A stretch of 11,008 nucleotides of DNA from an uncultured Capnocytophaga sp. (GCA_905372595.1 CAJPPS010000025.1:1-11008), one strand, 5' to 3'; positions 1 through 7,073 are shown, counted from the stretch's first letter. The notes: generated from the sequence alone by a model not told the origin. Numbers and translations are program-made.

Positions 1-51
1 CGCGACATTCAGCTTGGAAGGCTGACGCTCTACCAACTGAGCTACTCCCGC
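1..51 (-). tRNA. tRNA-Gly (anticodon UCC), 3' part cut off by the window edge
   Basis: On the minus strand the gene begins GCGGGAG (acceptor stem 5' half, 51 down to 45), followed by a D-arm with AGCTCAGTTGGTAGAGC. The anticodon arm reads CAGCCTTCCAAGCTG, giving anticodon TCC for glycine. The T arm and acceptor 3' half lie outside the window. It is the third gene in a Thr-Tyr-Gly run, 11 bases after tRNA-Tyr, and is presumably cut from the same precursor. Confidence 0.93.
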
Positions 52-62
52 AATACTTATAG

Positions 63-145
63 TGGGGAGGACAGGATTCGAACCTGTGAAGGTGAAAACC
101 AGCAGATTTACAGTCTGCCCTCGTTGGCCGCTTGAGTACCTCCCC
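63..145 (-). tRNA. tRNA-Tyr (anticodon GUA), class II with long variable arm
   Basis: The minus strand folds as a complete tRNA: acceptor stem GGGGAGG (145-139) pairs with CCTCCCC (70-64), with discriminator A at 63. The anticodon arm CAGACTGTAAATCTG gives GTA for tyrosine. A long variable arm lies between it and the T arm (GGTTCGAATCC), as expected of tRNA-Tyr. CCA is not encoded. Middle gene of the Thr-Tyr-Gly transcript. Confidence 0.96.
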
Positions 146-176
146 TTAATTGATCAATAAACAATGATGAACTTTG

Positions 177-250
177 AGCCGGTAGAGGGATTCGAACCCA
201 CGACCCCGAGATTACAAATCACGTGCTCTGGCCAACTGAGCTATACCGGC
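177..250 (-). tRNA. tRNA-Thr (anticodon UGU)
   Basis: Complete cloverleaf on the minus strand: acceptor GCCGGTA (250-244) pairs with TACCGGC (184-178), the discriminator is T at 177, and the T arm is GTGGGTTCGAATCCC. The anticodon loop TTTGTAA gives TGT for threonine. CCA is not encoded. It is the promoter-proximal gene of the cluster, with a good Bacteroidota promoter just upstream at 294-324. Confidence 0.96.
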
Positions 251-293
251 AATACTATTTTTCAAAGCGAAAAAACATCTGCTTTGCGAGGTG

Positions 294-324
294 CAAATAT
301 ACGACATTTTTTCGTTCTACAAAA
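294..324 (-). promoter_or_regulatory. Bacteroidota-type promoter of the Thr-Tyr-Gly tRNA transcript
   Basis: Read on the minus strand, TATATTTG (301-294) matches the -7 consensus TAnnTTTG exactly. TTTTG (324-320) supplies the -33 element, with 18 bases between them. Transcription would start near 287, about 35 bases before tRNA-Thr. This is the best promoter match in the window, as expected for a stable-RNA operon. Confidence 0.75.
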
Positions 325-362
325 TAAAAAAAAGATTTTTTAGAAAATAAGTTATTAACAGC

Positions 363-1127
363 CTATGAATCCTTATTGTTTTTCATGAAAGAAGGATGTT
401 GTTCTATAGCAAAAGCTACTTTTTCCACAATTTCTTCTATGCTTTCGTTCTCATAATCAATTTCCAAAGGTGGTTTTATACGCATTATCTGTTGGATTCC
501 TTTTTTTTTGACAGTAACTCCTTTTTTGTCAAACGAACGGCGGAATCCATCAATGACAATGGGCACTACAATAGGTTGATAGGTTTTTATCAGATGAGCG
601 GTTCCCTTTCGAATGGGTTTCCAAGGAGAAGTTGTTCCCTGTGGAAAGGTGATAAGCCAGCCGTCAGAAAGCGCGATTCCTATGTTCTTAATATCATCTG
701 GATTTACTTCTCGATGGATTTCCTTTCCTTTCTCTCTCCAAGTACGGCTCACTTGTACAGCACCTACATAGGCTAATATTTTGGGTAATAAGCCGGCGTG
801 CATTGTCTCAGAAGCAGCGACATAATATATGTTCAATTTGGGTCTCCAGACATAACCTATATTTTTTAGAGAATTGACCCTCCCTTTAAGGCTGGCGTTG
901 AATACGTGGTACATTGCGATAACGTCAGCAAAGTAGGTCTGGTGATTGGAGATAAATAGTACACCTCTTTCAGGAAGGGAGCGAATAATTTCAGAGCCTT
1001 CTATATGTAGGTTGTTAAAACCCCGATAACGCCGATGGGTAAGCATTCCTAGAGTGCGAATAATCAGTTTTTTTATCCATAGAGCGTGACCAAAAGGGTC
1101 TTGCTTCCAAAGTTTTAGTTTTGACAT
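363..1127 (-). CDS. PlsC-like lysophospholipid (1-acylglycerol-3-phosphate) acyltransferase
   Basis: A 254-residue member of the PlsC/LPLAT family, which transfers an acyl chain to a lysophospholipid or a related acceptor at the inner membrane. Motif I is SNHQTYFAD (60-68), with candidate catalytic H62 and D68. The substrate-binding motif appears as FPQGTTSP (161-168) where the family usually has FPEGTRS. RKGTAHL (173-179) and VVPIVIDGF (187-195) look like the remaining conserved block. His and Asp are separated by five residues instead of the classical four, so the active site is a variant; from memory I believe this form is common in Bacteroidota. The start lies 12 bases after the stop of the EnvC-family gene, so it is probably the last gene of that operon. 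The exact substrate cannot be told from sequence. Confidence 0.87.
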   Translation of the reverse strand: MSKLKLWKQDPFGHALWIKKLIIRTLGMLTHRRYRGFNNLHIEGSEIIRSLPERGVLFISNHQTYFADVIAMYHVFNASLKGRVNSLKNIGYVWRPKLNIYYVAASETMHAGLLPKILAYVGAVQVSRTWREKGKEIHREVNPDDIKNIGIALSDGWLITFPQGTTSPWKPIRKGTAHLIKTYQPIVVPIVIDGFRRSFDKKGVTVKKKGIQQIMRIKPPLEIDYENESIEEIVEKVAFAIEQHPSFMKNNKDS

Positions 1128-1139
1128 TGTTCTGTTGTT

Positions 1140-2387
1140 TTATTCTCGAATCCAGTGTTCAGGGTTGAGCTTATTGGTATTTTTATACACAAAGAATTTC
1201 ATTTCAGTTTTTCCTTCACTATCGGTAAATATACGCCCTAAAGGGGTTTTTGGGAATACTTTCTGCCCTTTGCTTACGAATACCTCAATGAGGTTATAGT
1301 AAATAGTAATAAAGTTACCGTGCCTCACCTGTACAGCTTTATTTCCTCCTGGGACAGAAATAACGGCAGATACTTCCCCATTGAATACACAGCGAGCTTC
1401 AGAACCTCTTGGAGCAACCAAGGTGATACCATTATTGTAATGCTTAAGGTCAGGATATACAGGGTCATCATAGGTACCAAAGCCTTGGGACTTATACCCT
1501 CTTTCAATAGGCCAGATAAGCTTTCCTTTGTTAGCCTCAAAATCCGAAGAAAGAGCCTTTCCCTCAGGAGTAAGGTCAAAGGTACGATCGGTATGAGTAG
1601 CTTCAGAGGAAGATTTGTTCTTTCCTTTGGGAGCTGAACTTTTAGCTTTCTTGGCGTTGGCTTCTGCGATAGCCATACGGATAAGTCTATCTATTTCTTT
1701 GTCTATTTTGTTGGCTTGCGCCTGTTTTTTACGGATTTGTTCTGCATAGTCACTTTCTTTCTTTTTGATAGAAGCCACTAATAATTCTTGCTCTTTCTTC
1801 TCTTGGGAGAGTTTACTCTGTTCTTTTTGGTTTTCAGAGAGAATTTGTTGTTGGTACTTGTATTGTAGCGATAGAGAATCATTGAACTGCTTCAGGAGCT
1901 GGTTTTTCTCTTGGATTTCAAGGGCTTGATTCTTGCGGTATTGGCTGTATTGCTGAATATACTTAAGTCGTTTGTATCCTTGAGCAAAGTCCTCAGAAGC
2001 AAGAATGTATAACCATTGGCTTCTTCGGGAACGTGTTTTGTAAGACTGAGCAATTACGTTGGCATAACTTTTCTTTAGGCTAGCCAAGTCACTTTCTAGA
2101 GAATTGATTTGCTGTTGGTTTTCCTTAATCTGTTGGTTGAGTAAGTTTGCCTGATGATTAGTAATACGGATAAGCTGACTACGAGTTTGTATTTTCTCGC
2201 TAAGTTCCTGAATTTGAGAGGAAAGCGTCTGTCTTTCTTGTGCTTGCTGAGAGCGTAGAGCGGACATCTCTTGGATTTGAGCCAAGAGAGCTTTCTTCTG
2301 GTTCTCCAATTCCTTCTGTTTCTTAGAATGCTGCGCTATACTAACAGATAGAGAAAAGAAAAGCAAGGTAAAAAAGAATATACGCAT
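1140..2387 (-). CDS. EnvC-family murein hydrolase activator (coiled coil plus degenerate LytM/M23 domain)
   Basis: 415 residues. A signal peptide (about 1-19, ending SIAQ) leads into a long Gln/Lys/Glu-rich coiled coil (about 22-240), with the family-typical block SEDFAQGYKRLKYIQQYS at 131-148. A low-complexity linker (about 243-285) and a C-terminal LytM domain (about 289-411) follow. The zinc ligands of active M23 peptidases are missing: the HxGxD site reads NNGIT (318-322) and the HxHFE site reads EMKFF (396-400). It should therefore bind and activate an amidase rather than cut peptidoglycan, as E. coli EnvC does under FtsEX during daughter-cell separation; that role is inferred by homology. 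Its ATG shares one base with the TGA of the DUF4292 gene (TGATG), which suggests coupled translation. Confidence 0.9.
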   Translation of the reverse strand: MRIFFFTLLFFSLSVSIAQHSKKQKELENQKKALLAQIQEMSALRSQQAQERQTLSSQIQELSEKIQTRSQLIRITNHQANLLNQQIKENQQQINSLESDLASLKKSYANVIAQSYKTRSRRSQWLYILASEDFAQGYKRLKYIQQYSQYRKNQALEIQEKNQLLKQFNDSLSLQYKYQQQILSENQKEQSKLSQEKKEQELLVASIKKKESDYAEQIRKKQAQANKIDKEIDRLIRMAIAEANAKKAKSSAPKGKNKSSSEATHTDRTFDLTPEGKALSSDFEANKGKLIWPIERGYKSQGFGTYDDPVYPDLKHYNNGITLVAPRGSEARCVFNGEVSAVISVPGGNKAVQVRHGNFITIYYNLIEVFVSKGQKVFPKTPLGRIFTDSEGKTEMKFFVYKNTNKLNPEHWIRE

Positions 2388-3139
2388 CAGGGTTCAAGAG
2401 TTAGAGGTTGATAACCAGAGGGGACACTATAAGGAAATTTTACTGCGACATTGCGTTGTAAATTGCTGAATTTGAGTTTTATTTGTATGAATTCCTCAGC
2501 CTCTACTAGTAGATGAAGATCCCAAGGGAAGAGGATATGATCTACTTGCTGATAGCTATAAGAAGCCTGTAAGGAGCGTTCTTTTCCTTTCTGTCGGATC
2601 TGAGTATTATCTACTTTACATTGTTGAGTCAATACAAAAGCAATATCTAAATTTTCAGAAGAGACATTACCTCTATATCTATCATTGAAGGGTTCAACAT
2701 CTATTATTTCTTTTTGTAAAAGAATCTGTCCTAAGAGTAGATTTTGAAGCATCTCAAAGCTAAGGGGAATCCCTAGGTATTGTGAAGAAATGCTATAATC
2801 ACCTTCAAAATAGGTGTTATCAAGTTTGTTATAGAATTGTACTTTATCCTTGGTGATTAAAGCTTTAGCAATTCCCAAAGGAGCACTCAGCCAGAGCACT
2901 TCATCTTTTTTCATACGGAAAGAAAGTGGAAGGCTCTGCTGTTTCTTACCATTATCATAAGAGACATTTAAGGTGCCTACTAAGGTCTCGAAAGAAGGGA
3001 AGGCTTCAGTATGAGCCTTAAGGATATCCTTCTCTGAGAGTAAGAGCTTGCTTTCCATCTGGGAAGTAGTTGTTTTAGTTGTTCTACAGCCCGAGAGAAA
3101 TATAGTCAGGAATATAAAGAAATAAGATAAGAATTTCAT
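2387..3139 (-). CDS. DUF4292 family lipoprotein (LolA/LolB-like)
   Basis: 250 residues from the chosen ATG at 3139. An upstream in-frame start at 3196 exists, but it would overlap the preceding gene and put 19 polar residues before the signal peptide. From 3139 the protein opens with a lipoprotein signal ending in the lipobox LSGC (C18). The body matches the Bacteroidota family DUF4292: LVGTLNVSY near 53-61, then SFRMKKDEVLWLSAPLG near 73-89. This family is thought to have a LolA/LolB-type fold that binds lipids or lipoproteins, but its function is not settled. After C18 comes RTTKTT, with no acidic Lys-(Asp/Glu) export signal as described for surface lipoproteins of Capnocytophaga, so a periplasm-facing location is likely. 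It lies 17 bases after the membrane-protein gene and overlaps the EnvC-family start by one base. Confidence 0.86.
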   Translation of the reverse strand: MKFLSYFFIFLTIFLSGCRTTKTTTSQMESKLLLSEKDILKAHTEAFPSFETLVGTLNVSYDNGKKQQSLPLSFRMKKDEVLWLSAPLGIAKALITKDKVQFYNKLDNTYFEGDYSISSQYLGIPLSFEMLQNLLLGQILLQKEIIDVEPFNDRYRGNVSSENLDIAFVLTQQCKVDNTQIRQKGKERSLQASYSYQQVDHILFPWDLHLLVEAEEFIQIKLKFSNLQRNVAVKFPYSVPSGYQPLTLEP

Positions 3140-3156
3140 TTTGATTTTTTTGTGAA

Positions 3157-3378
3157 TTATTTTTTTATCCATAAGTAATATACCTGTACCAAACAAATAA
3201 CAGCGTTGGGGATGATTACAGGCCAGAGAATCTCTTTACTGAAAGCTCCATAGATAACAAAGCAGATACAGCCCAATAAGTTAATCAGGCGTATCAGGGA
3301 GACAGTCCTTACAATAAAGCTTAACACAATAAATACAGAAGCAAGGTAACCAATGTATTTGACAAGTTCGGGATTCAT
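3157..3378 (-). CDS. Small three-helix inner-membrane protein of unknown function
   Basis: 73 residues, almost all hydrophobic. Three probable membrane segments lie near 6-23, 29-45 and 51-70, with a short basic turn (RTVSLIR, 24-30) and a C-terminal WIKK. It resembles small YgjV-like membrane proteins found across flavobacteria, but I cannot assign a function. Its ATG overlaps the TAA of the thioredoxin-like gene by one base (TAATG), so translation is probably coupled. Position between envelope genes suggests an envelope role; this is inference only. Confidence 0.78.
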   Translation of the reverse strand: MNPELVKYIGYLASVFIVLSFIVRTVSLIRLINLLGCICFVIYGAFSKEILWPVIIPNAVICLVQVYYLWIKK

Positions 3379-4466
3379 TATTTTTTCTTTTTAGAATTGG
3401 GTTTGTTTGTAGGAGTGGTTTTAAGGTTTTTCTTTTCTTTTTTAGGAACAGGAACTAAGGCAGCTGCCTGAGGATCAAGTAAGCGATGTACTCCTTTGGG
3501 AGAGATATTTACAGCGATAATCTTTCCCTCCTCGTCCAGAAGAAAGTTAGAAGGAATATTCGTAATCCCTAAGGATTTTAGGGTTTCATCATTGAATTTC
3601 TTAGGGGCAATAGTATGAGGCCATTTGATACCTTCTCTGTGAATATAGTCTATCCAAGTATTTTTGTCACTTTCTACAGCTACCGAATAAATTGTAAATC
3701 CGTGAGAGCGATGGTAGTCCTTATAGAGGTTTCCAAATTGTCTATCAGCCTCTACACAAACTACACAATCCGAAGCTGTAAAGAGTACTAAAGTAAGGCT
3801 TTTTCTCACAGAAGAGAGCCGTTCAGTGGCTTTCTCAGAGGAGAACTCTATATCAGGGAATAGGCTTCCTAACTGAGTTTTACTCATTGCATTAAGGAGG
3901 ACATCAATTTTTTGTAAGTCATCAGGGTCTTGTGTTTTTCTATCAAGCAATCCATATAATCGTTTTCCTTGTGTGTAAGAAATATCCCTATCCATAAGCA
4001 AGTCCGAGAGAAGGATTCCATTGAATTGGCTTTTGGGAGATTTTCGGATAAGCTCCTCCAAGCGTAGGCTTAACAGCTCAGAGGAATTGGTTGTTCTCTG
4101 GTTTTTGCTTTTAAAAAGCATAAAATTCTTCACCAAATCAAGCGTTTGGCTTCCTTGGATACTCTTGAAATAAACTTGTCGCCTATTCTCTATGGCAATA
4201 TCTACTTGTAGGTCTCCTTCCTCAAGGATAAAAAAACCAGTGTCCTTGAAAGTCTTACTTGTTGATAGTGAGGCTTTCATAGGGTAGGGGATATTCCCTG
4301 AAAATGTGAATTCTTTATGGCTAACTAAAGTGCTATCTACTTGGTTATTATACCATAAATATAGCTTCCCTTCATAAGGACTACTAACACTTCCTGAAAG
4401 GGTGAATTTCTGACTAAAAGAAGTTCCAAAGGAACATAAGAGCAATAGAAGAAAATACTTTTTCAT
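3378..4466 (-). CDS. Secreted DUF4369/thioredoxin-like protein with CVVC motif
   Basis: 362 residues from the ATG at 4466. A longer in-frame start at 4514 exists, but a -7 promoter box at 4485-4492 places the RNA start downstream of it, and 4466 gives a clean signal peptide (MKKYFLLLLLCSFGTSFSQ). An N-terminal beta-rich region (about 20-110) looks like DUF4369. A helical stretch follows, then a thioredoxin fold (about 222-330) with CVVC at 234-237, the redox-active position, and a likely cis-proline in NIPSNF (P305). Such proteins reduce or isomerise disulphides in the periplasm (TlpA/ResA-like); the partner is unknown. The tail (about 341-362) is Lys/Pro-rich. It is the first gene of the minus-strand envelope operon. 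Confidence 0.87.
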   Translation of the reverse strand: MKKYFLLLLLCSFGTSFSQKFTLSGSVSSPYEGKLYLWYNNQVDSTLVSHKEFTFSGNIPYPMKASLSTSKTFKDTGFFILEEGDLQVDIAIENRRQVYFKSIQGSQTLDLVKNFMLFKSKNQRTTNSSELLSLRLEELIRKSPKSQFNGILLSDLLMDRDISYTQGKRLYGLLDRKTQDPDDLQKIDVLLNAMSKTQLGSLFPDIEFSSEKATERLSSVRKSLTLVLFTASDCVVCVEADRQFGNLYKDYHRSHGFTIYSVAVESDKNTWIDYIHREGIKWPHTIAPKKFNDETLKSLGITNIPSNFLLDEEGKIIAVNISPKGVHRLLDPQAAALVPVPKKEKKNLKTTPTNKPNSKKKK

Positions 4467-4484
4467 ATGCTGTGAAATAATGGG

Positions 4485-4513
4485 CAAAAGTAATAAATAT
4501 TTTTCGTTTTTCA
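4485..4513 (-). promoter_or_regulatory. Promoter of the minus-strand envelope operon
   Basis: On the minus strand TACTTTTG (4492-4485) matches the -7 consensus TAnnTTTG. Only a weak TG (4513-4512) sits at the -33 distance, 19 bases upstream. The expected RNA start, near 4478, is about 12 bases before the ATG at 4466, and this favours the shorter thioredoxin-like protein. A second TACTTTTG on the same strand (4589-4582) could be a further, weaker start. Confidence 0.6.
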
Positions 4514-4683
4514 TATCAAAATAAGGAATTAGAGGAGTAATTTTCGTATGAAATCATTTTTCCCAGCTGCTATAAGAGCTTCAAAAGTAGTTTTTAGATG
4601 TTAATTTTATAATTTTTAAATGATGTAAATATTTGATTTATAGTTTATTAGATAAAAATAAATGGTTTTTTTTCAACAATGTA

Positions 4684-4713
4684 ATGTTATTCAAAAAAAC
4701 TTTCTTACTTTTG
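4684..4713 (+). promoter_or_regulatory. Promoter of the acpP-fabF-rnc-clpS operon
   Basis: TACTTTTG at 4706-4713 fits the Bacteroidota -7 consensus exactly. The -33 element is weak (ATG at 4684-4686, 19 bases upstream). RNA would start near 4720, leaving a leader of about 23 bases. The leader is A/T-rich (ATTAAAAATTTTTAAATT before the ATG) and has no Shine-Dalgarno, typical of strongly expressed Bacteroidota genes. Confidence 0.65.
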
Positions 4714-4742
4714 CAACGGAATAAATTAAAAATTTTTAAATT

Positions 4743-4979
4743 ATGTCAGACATCGCATCAAGAGTAAAAGCTATTATCGTGGATAAGCTCGGCGTAGATG
4801 AAACAGAAGTAGTTGCAGAAGCAAGCTTCACAAGTGATTTGGGAGCAGATTCACTGGATACAGTAGAACTTATTATGGAATTTGAAAAAGAATTTGATAT
4901 CCAAATCCCTGATGATCAGGCTGAAAACATTTCTACTGTGGGACAAGCTATTAAATACATAGAAGAAGCAAAACAATAG
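4743..4979 (+). CDS. acpP: Acyl carrier protein
   Basis: 78 residues, the normal length for ACP. The acidic four-helix carrier holds growing acyl chains as thioesters on a 4'-phosphopantetheine arm. The attachment site is S37 in GADSLDTVE (34-42), at the start of helix II, and the helix II continuation LIMEFEKEFDIQIPDD is typical. It supplies acyl chains to the FabF enzyme encoded next and indirectly to phospholipid synthesis, possibly including the PlsC-like enzyme on the other strand. First gene of its operon, separated from fabF by 92 bases that contain a hairpin. No oddities. Confidence 0.98.
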   Translation: MSDIASRVKAIIVDKLGVDETEVVAEASFTSDLGADSLDTVELIMEFEKEFDIQIPDDQAENISTVGQAIKYIEEAKQ

Positions 4980-4997
4980 CATTCTCTCACCTGAAAA

Positions 4998-5031
4998 ATA
5001 CTCTACGGGGAGGAAACTCCCCGTTTGGTAT
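4998..5031 (+). promoter_or_regulatory. Strong hairpin with GAAA tetraloop between acpP and fabF
   Basis: ACGGGGAG (5005-5012) pairs perfectly with CTCCCCGT (5017-5024) around a GAAA loop of the stable GNRA class. Beyond a 3x3 internal loop, ATAC (4998-5001) pairs with GTAT (5028-5031). Only two T follow the core stem, so it is a poor full terminator. I see no separate promoter before fabF, so it more likely attenuates transcription, protects the acpP 3' end or marks a processing site, giving more ACP than FabF. The role is inference; the fold is plain in the sequence. Confidence 0.7.
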
Positions 5032-5071
5032 ATGTAGTTGCTACAAACTTTAATAGAAAAACCTCATTATT

Positions 5072-6322
5072 ATGCAAACAAGACGTGTAGTTGTAACTGG
5101 ATTAGGAGCGATTACTCCTATAGGGAATACTTTGGAATCCTACTGGGAAGGCCTTATCAAGGGAGAAAGTGGGGCAAACCTCATTACTCATTTTGATGCC
5201 TCCAAGTTCAAAACTCAATTCGCCTGTGAGGTAAAGGGATTCGATGCAACCCAATTTATAGACAAAAAAGAGGTGCGTAAGATGGATCGATTTACTCAAT
5301 TGGCCATTGTAGCCTCTGATGAAGCTCTAAAGAACTCAGGAATTGACCTTGAAGGGGAAAACAAAGACCGCATTGGTGTCATCTGGGGTGCAGGCATTGG
5401 AGGACTAATGACTTTTCAAGAGGAAGTTCTTGCTTTTGGCAAAGGTGATGGGACTCCTCGTTTCAATCCTTTTTTTATTCCTAAAATGATTGCAGATATA
5501 GCGCCAGGAATGATTTCTATCCGTCATGGGCTTAGAGGACCTAACTTTACCACCGTATCTGCCTGTGCATCTTCAGCTAACGCACTTATAGATGCCCTGA
5601 ACTATATTCGTTTAGGATATGCAGATGTAATTGTTACGGGAGGCTCCGAAGCAGCTGTTAATGAAGCGGGTATCGGAGGATTCAATGCACTACACGCCCT
5701 TTCTACACGTAATGATGACTATAAGACTGCTTCTCGCCCTTATGATGTTACTCGAGATGGCTTTGTTCTCGGGGAAGGTGCAGGAGCCCTTATTTTAGAA
5801 GAATATGAGCACGCTAAAGCGCGCGGAGCTAAGATATATTGCGAGCTTGCAGGAGGAGGACTCTCTGCCGATGCTTATCACCTAACAGCCCCTCATCCAG
5901 AAGGAATAGGAGCTAAGGCGGTAATGCTTAACTGCCTTGCTGATGCTAAAGTAGCTCTTGAGGAAGTAGATGCTATTAACCTTCACGGAACCTCTACACC
6001 ACAAGGAGATATAGCCGAAACTAAAGCTGTGAGAGAGGCTTTTGGCGAACATGCTTATAAGCTTAACCTCAATTCCACCAAATCAATGACAGGACACTTG
6101 TTAGGAGCAGCAGGTGCTATTGAGGCAATTGCTTCCGTTCTGGCGATAGAACACCAGATAGTTCCTCCTACGATTAACTTTGTTAATCCCGATGAAAATA
6201 TTGACCAGAAGCTTAATTTTACCTTCAATAAAGCACAAAAACGCACTGTAAATGTAGCTATGAGCAATACCTTTGGCTTTGGAGGACATAATGCTTGTGT
6301 GCTATTCAAAAAAATAGATTAG
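5072..6322 (+). CDS. fabF: Beta-ketoacyl-ACP synthase II
   Basis: 416 residues, full length for KAS II. It condenses malonyl-ACP with acyl-ACP in fatty-acid elongation in the cytoplasm. The Cys-His-His site is complete: C165 in VSACASSA, H305 in NLHGTSTPQGD and H342 in KSMTGHLLGAAG, with K337 supporting. The glycine-rich C-terminal block FGFGGHN (401-407) carries the phenylalanine that gates acyl entry in this family. acpP immediately upstream is the standard partner. The stop codon (TAG, 6320-6322) touches the rnc ATG, so rnc translation probably depends on ribosomes finishing fabF. Nothing unusual in the sequence. Confidence 0.97.
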   Translation: MQTRRVVVTGLGAITPIGNTLESYWEGLIKGESGANLITHFDASKFKTQFACEVKGFDATQFIDKKEVRKMDRFTQLAIVASDEALKNSGIDLEGENKDRIGVIWGAGIGGLMTFQEEVLAFGKGDGTPRFNPFFIPKMIADIAPGMISIRHGLRGPNFTTVSACASSANALIDALNYIRLGYADVIVTGGSEAAVNEAGIGGFNALHALSTRNDDYKTASRPYDVTRDGFVLGEGAGALILEEYEHAKARGAKIYCELAGGGLSADAYHLTAPHPEGIGAKAVMLNCLADAKVALEEVDAINLHGTSTPQGDIAETKAVREAFGEHAYKLNLNSTKSMTGHLLGAAGAIEAIASVLAIEHQIVPPTINFVNPDENIDQKLNFTFNKAQKRTVNVAMSNTFGFGGHNACVLFKKID

Positions 6323-7069
6323 ATGCTATTCTTTAAGAAAATAATGTCCCGCTTTCAGAGAAAAGACGGGATATTTTTTGTAAAAATGGAAAAACTCTTA
6401 GGGTTTCCTCCTAAGCAAATCCATTACTATCAGGAGGCTTTTACTCTAGGAACACCTTCCTTAACGTCTTCTCATTCTACTGTAAATTATGAACGCTTAG
6501 AGTTCCTAGGAGATGCTATACTAGGAGCTGTTATTGCCCATTTTGTATTCTTACAAGCCCCAGAGAAAAGTGAAGGAGAGCTTACCAAGATGCGCACCCG
6601 TATGGTAAGGCGTAACCACCTGAACCTCATAGGAGACCAATTACAATTAAAGGACTATCTCCTTACTGAAAAGAAAGTACTCTTGGGAACAAATCTCTCT
6701 GGAAACTTACTCGAAGCCTTGGTAGGAGCTATCTACTTGGACAGAGGCTATCAGAAAGCCTCTGAGTTTATACATCGTATTCTCATTGATACTAACTTGA
6801 GTATGAAAGACTTGGAGCACAAGGTGATTAGCTACAAGTCCTTGATGGTGGAGTGGGCGCAGAAGTATCATAAGACTATTGTATTCTTAGCAGAGGAAGA
6901 TCCTTCTTATAAGGGAAGGACTAAATATTTCCAAGCAAAAGTAATGATCAATGAGAAAGTATATGCCAAGGCACACGATACTTCCAAAAAGAAAGCCGAA
7001 GAACGGGCTGCTAAGCGTGCCTACTTCCGTGCAAATGACAGAAAGAAAAATAAAAAGAAAAGCGATTAA
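6323..7069 (+). CDS. rnc: Ribonuclease III
   Basis: 248 residues. RNase III cuts double-stranded RNA, including rRNA precursors. The catalytic domain carries the signature ERLEFLGDA (57-65), with metal-site residues E60 and D64, and a second block NLLEALVGAIYLD (128-140) with E131. A double-stranded-RNA-binding domain follows (about 168-237) and a Lys-rich end. Two points differ from E. coli: the metal ligand D114 aligns with N128, and the AFTHRS motif before the signature is AFTLGT (39-44). I believe N at the first position is common in Bacteroidota but cannot verify it. The start at 6323, with no gap after fabF, suits the usual N-terminal extension of flavobacterial RNase III. clpS follows after 4 bases. 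Confidence 0.95.
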   Translation: MLFFKKIMSRFQRKDGIFFVKMEKLLGFPPKQIHYYQEAFTLGTPSLTSSHSTVNYERLEFLGDAILGAVIAHFVFLQAPEKSEGELTKMRTRMVRRNHLNLIGDQLQLKDYLLTEKKVLLGTNLSGNLLEALVGAIYLDRGYQKASEFIHRILIDTNLSMKDLEHKVISYKSLMVEWAQKYHKTIVFLAEEDPSYKGRTKYFQAKVMINEKVYAKAHDTSKKKAEERAAKRAYFRANDRKKNKKKSD

Positions 7070-7073
7070 ACCA

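Noticed and set aside
326..342. A-run/T-run inverted repeat after the PlsC-like gene as a terminator
   Set aside because: Only A-T pairs with almost no loop and no GC core; too weak, though the T-rich minus strand could help stop transcription.
396..776. Plus-strand ORF of 126 codons
   Set aside because: It is the antisense shadow of the PlsC-like gene and has no recognisable domain or promoter.
1320..1637. Plus-strand ORF of 105 codons, and a minus-strand one at 1325-1579
   Set aside because: Both lie inside the EnvC-family gene in other frames; the LytM domain in the main frame is clearly the coding one.
4510..4556. 13-codon minus-strand ORF ending just before the ATG at 4514, as a leader peptide
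   Set aside because: It lies upstream of the better RNA start near 4478 and shows no attenuator structure or biased codons.
5102..6309. Minus-strand ORFs opposite fabF (5102-5299, 6055-6309, 6101-6289)
   Set aside because: Shadows of fabF, whose catalytic triad fixes the coding strand and frame.
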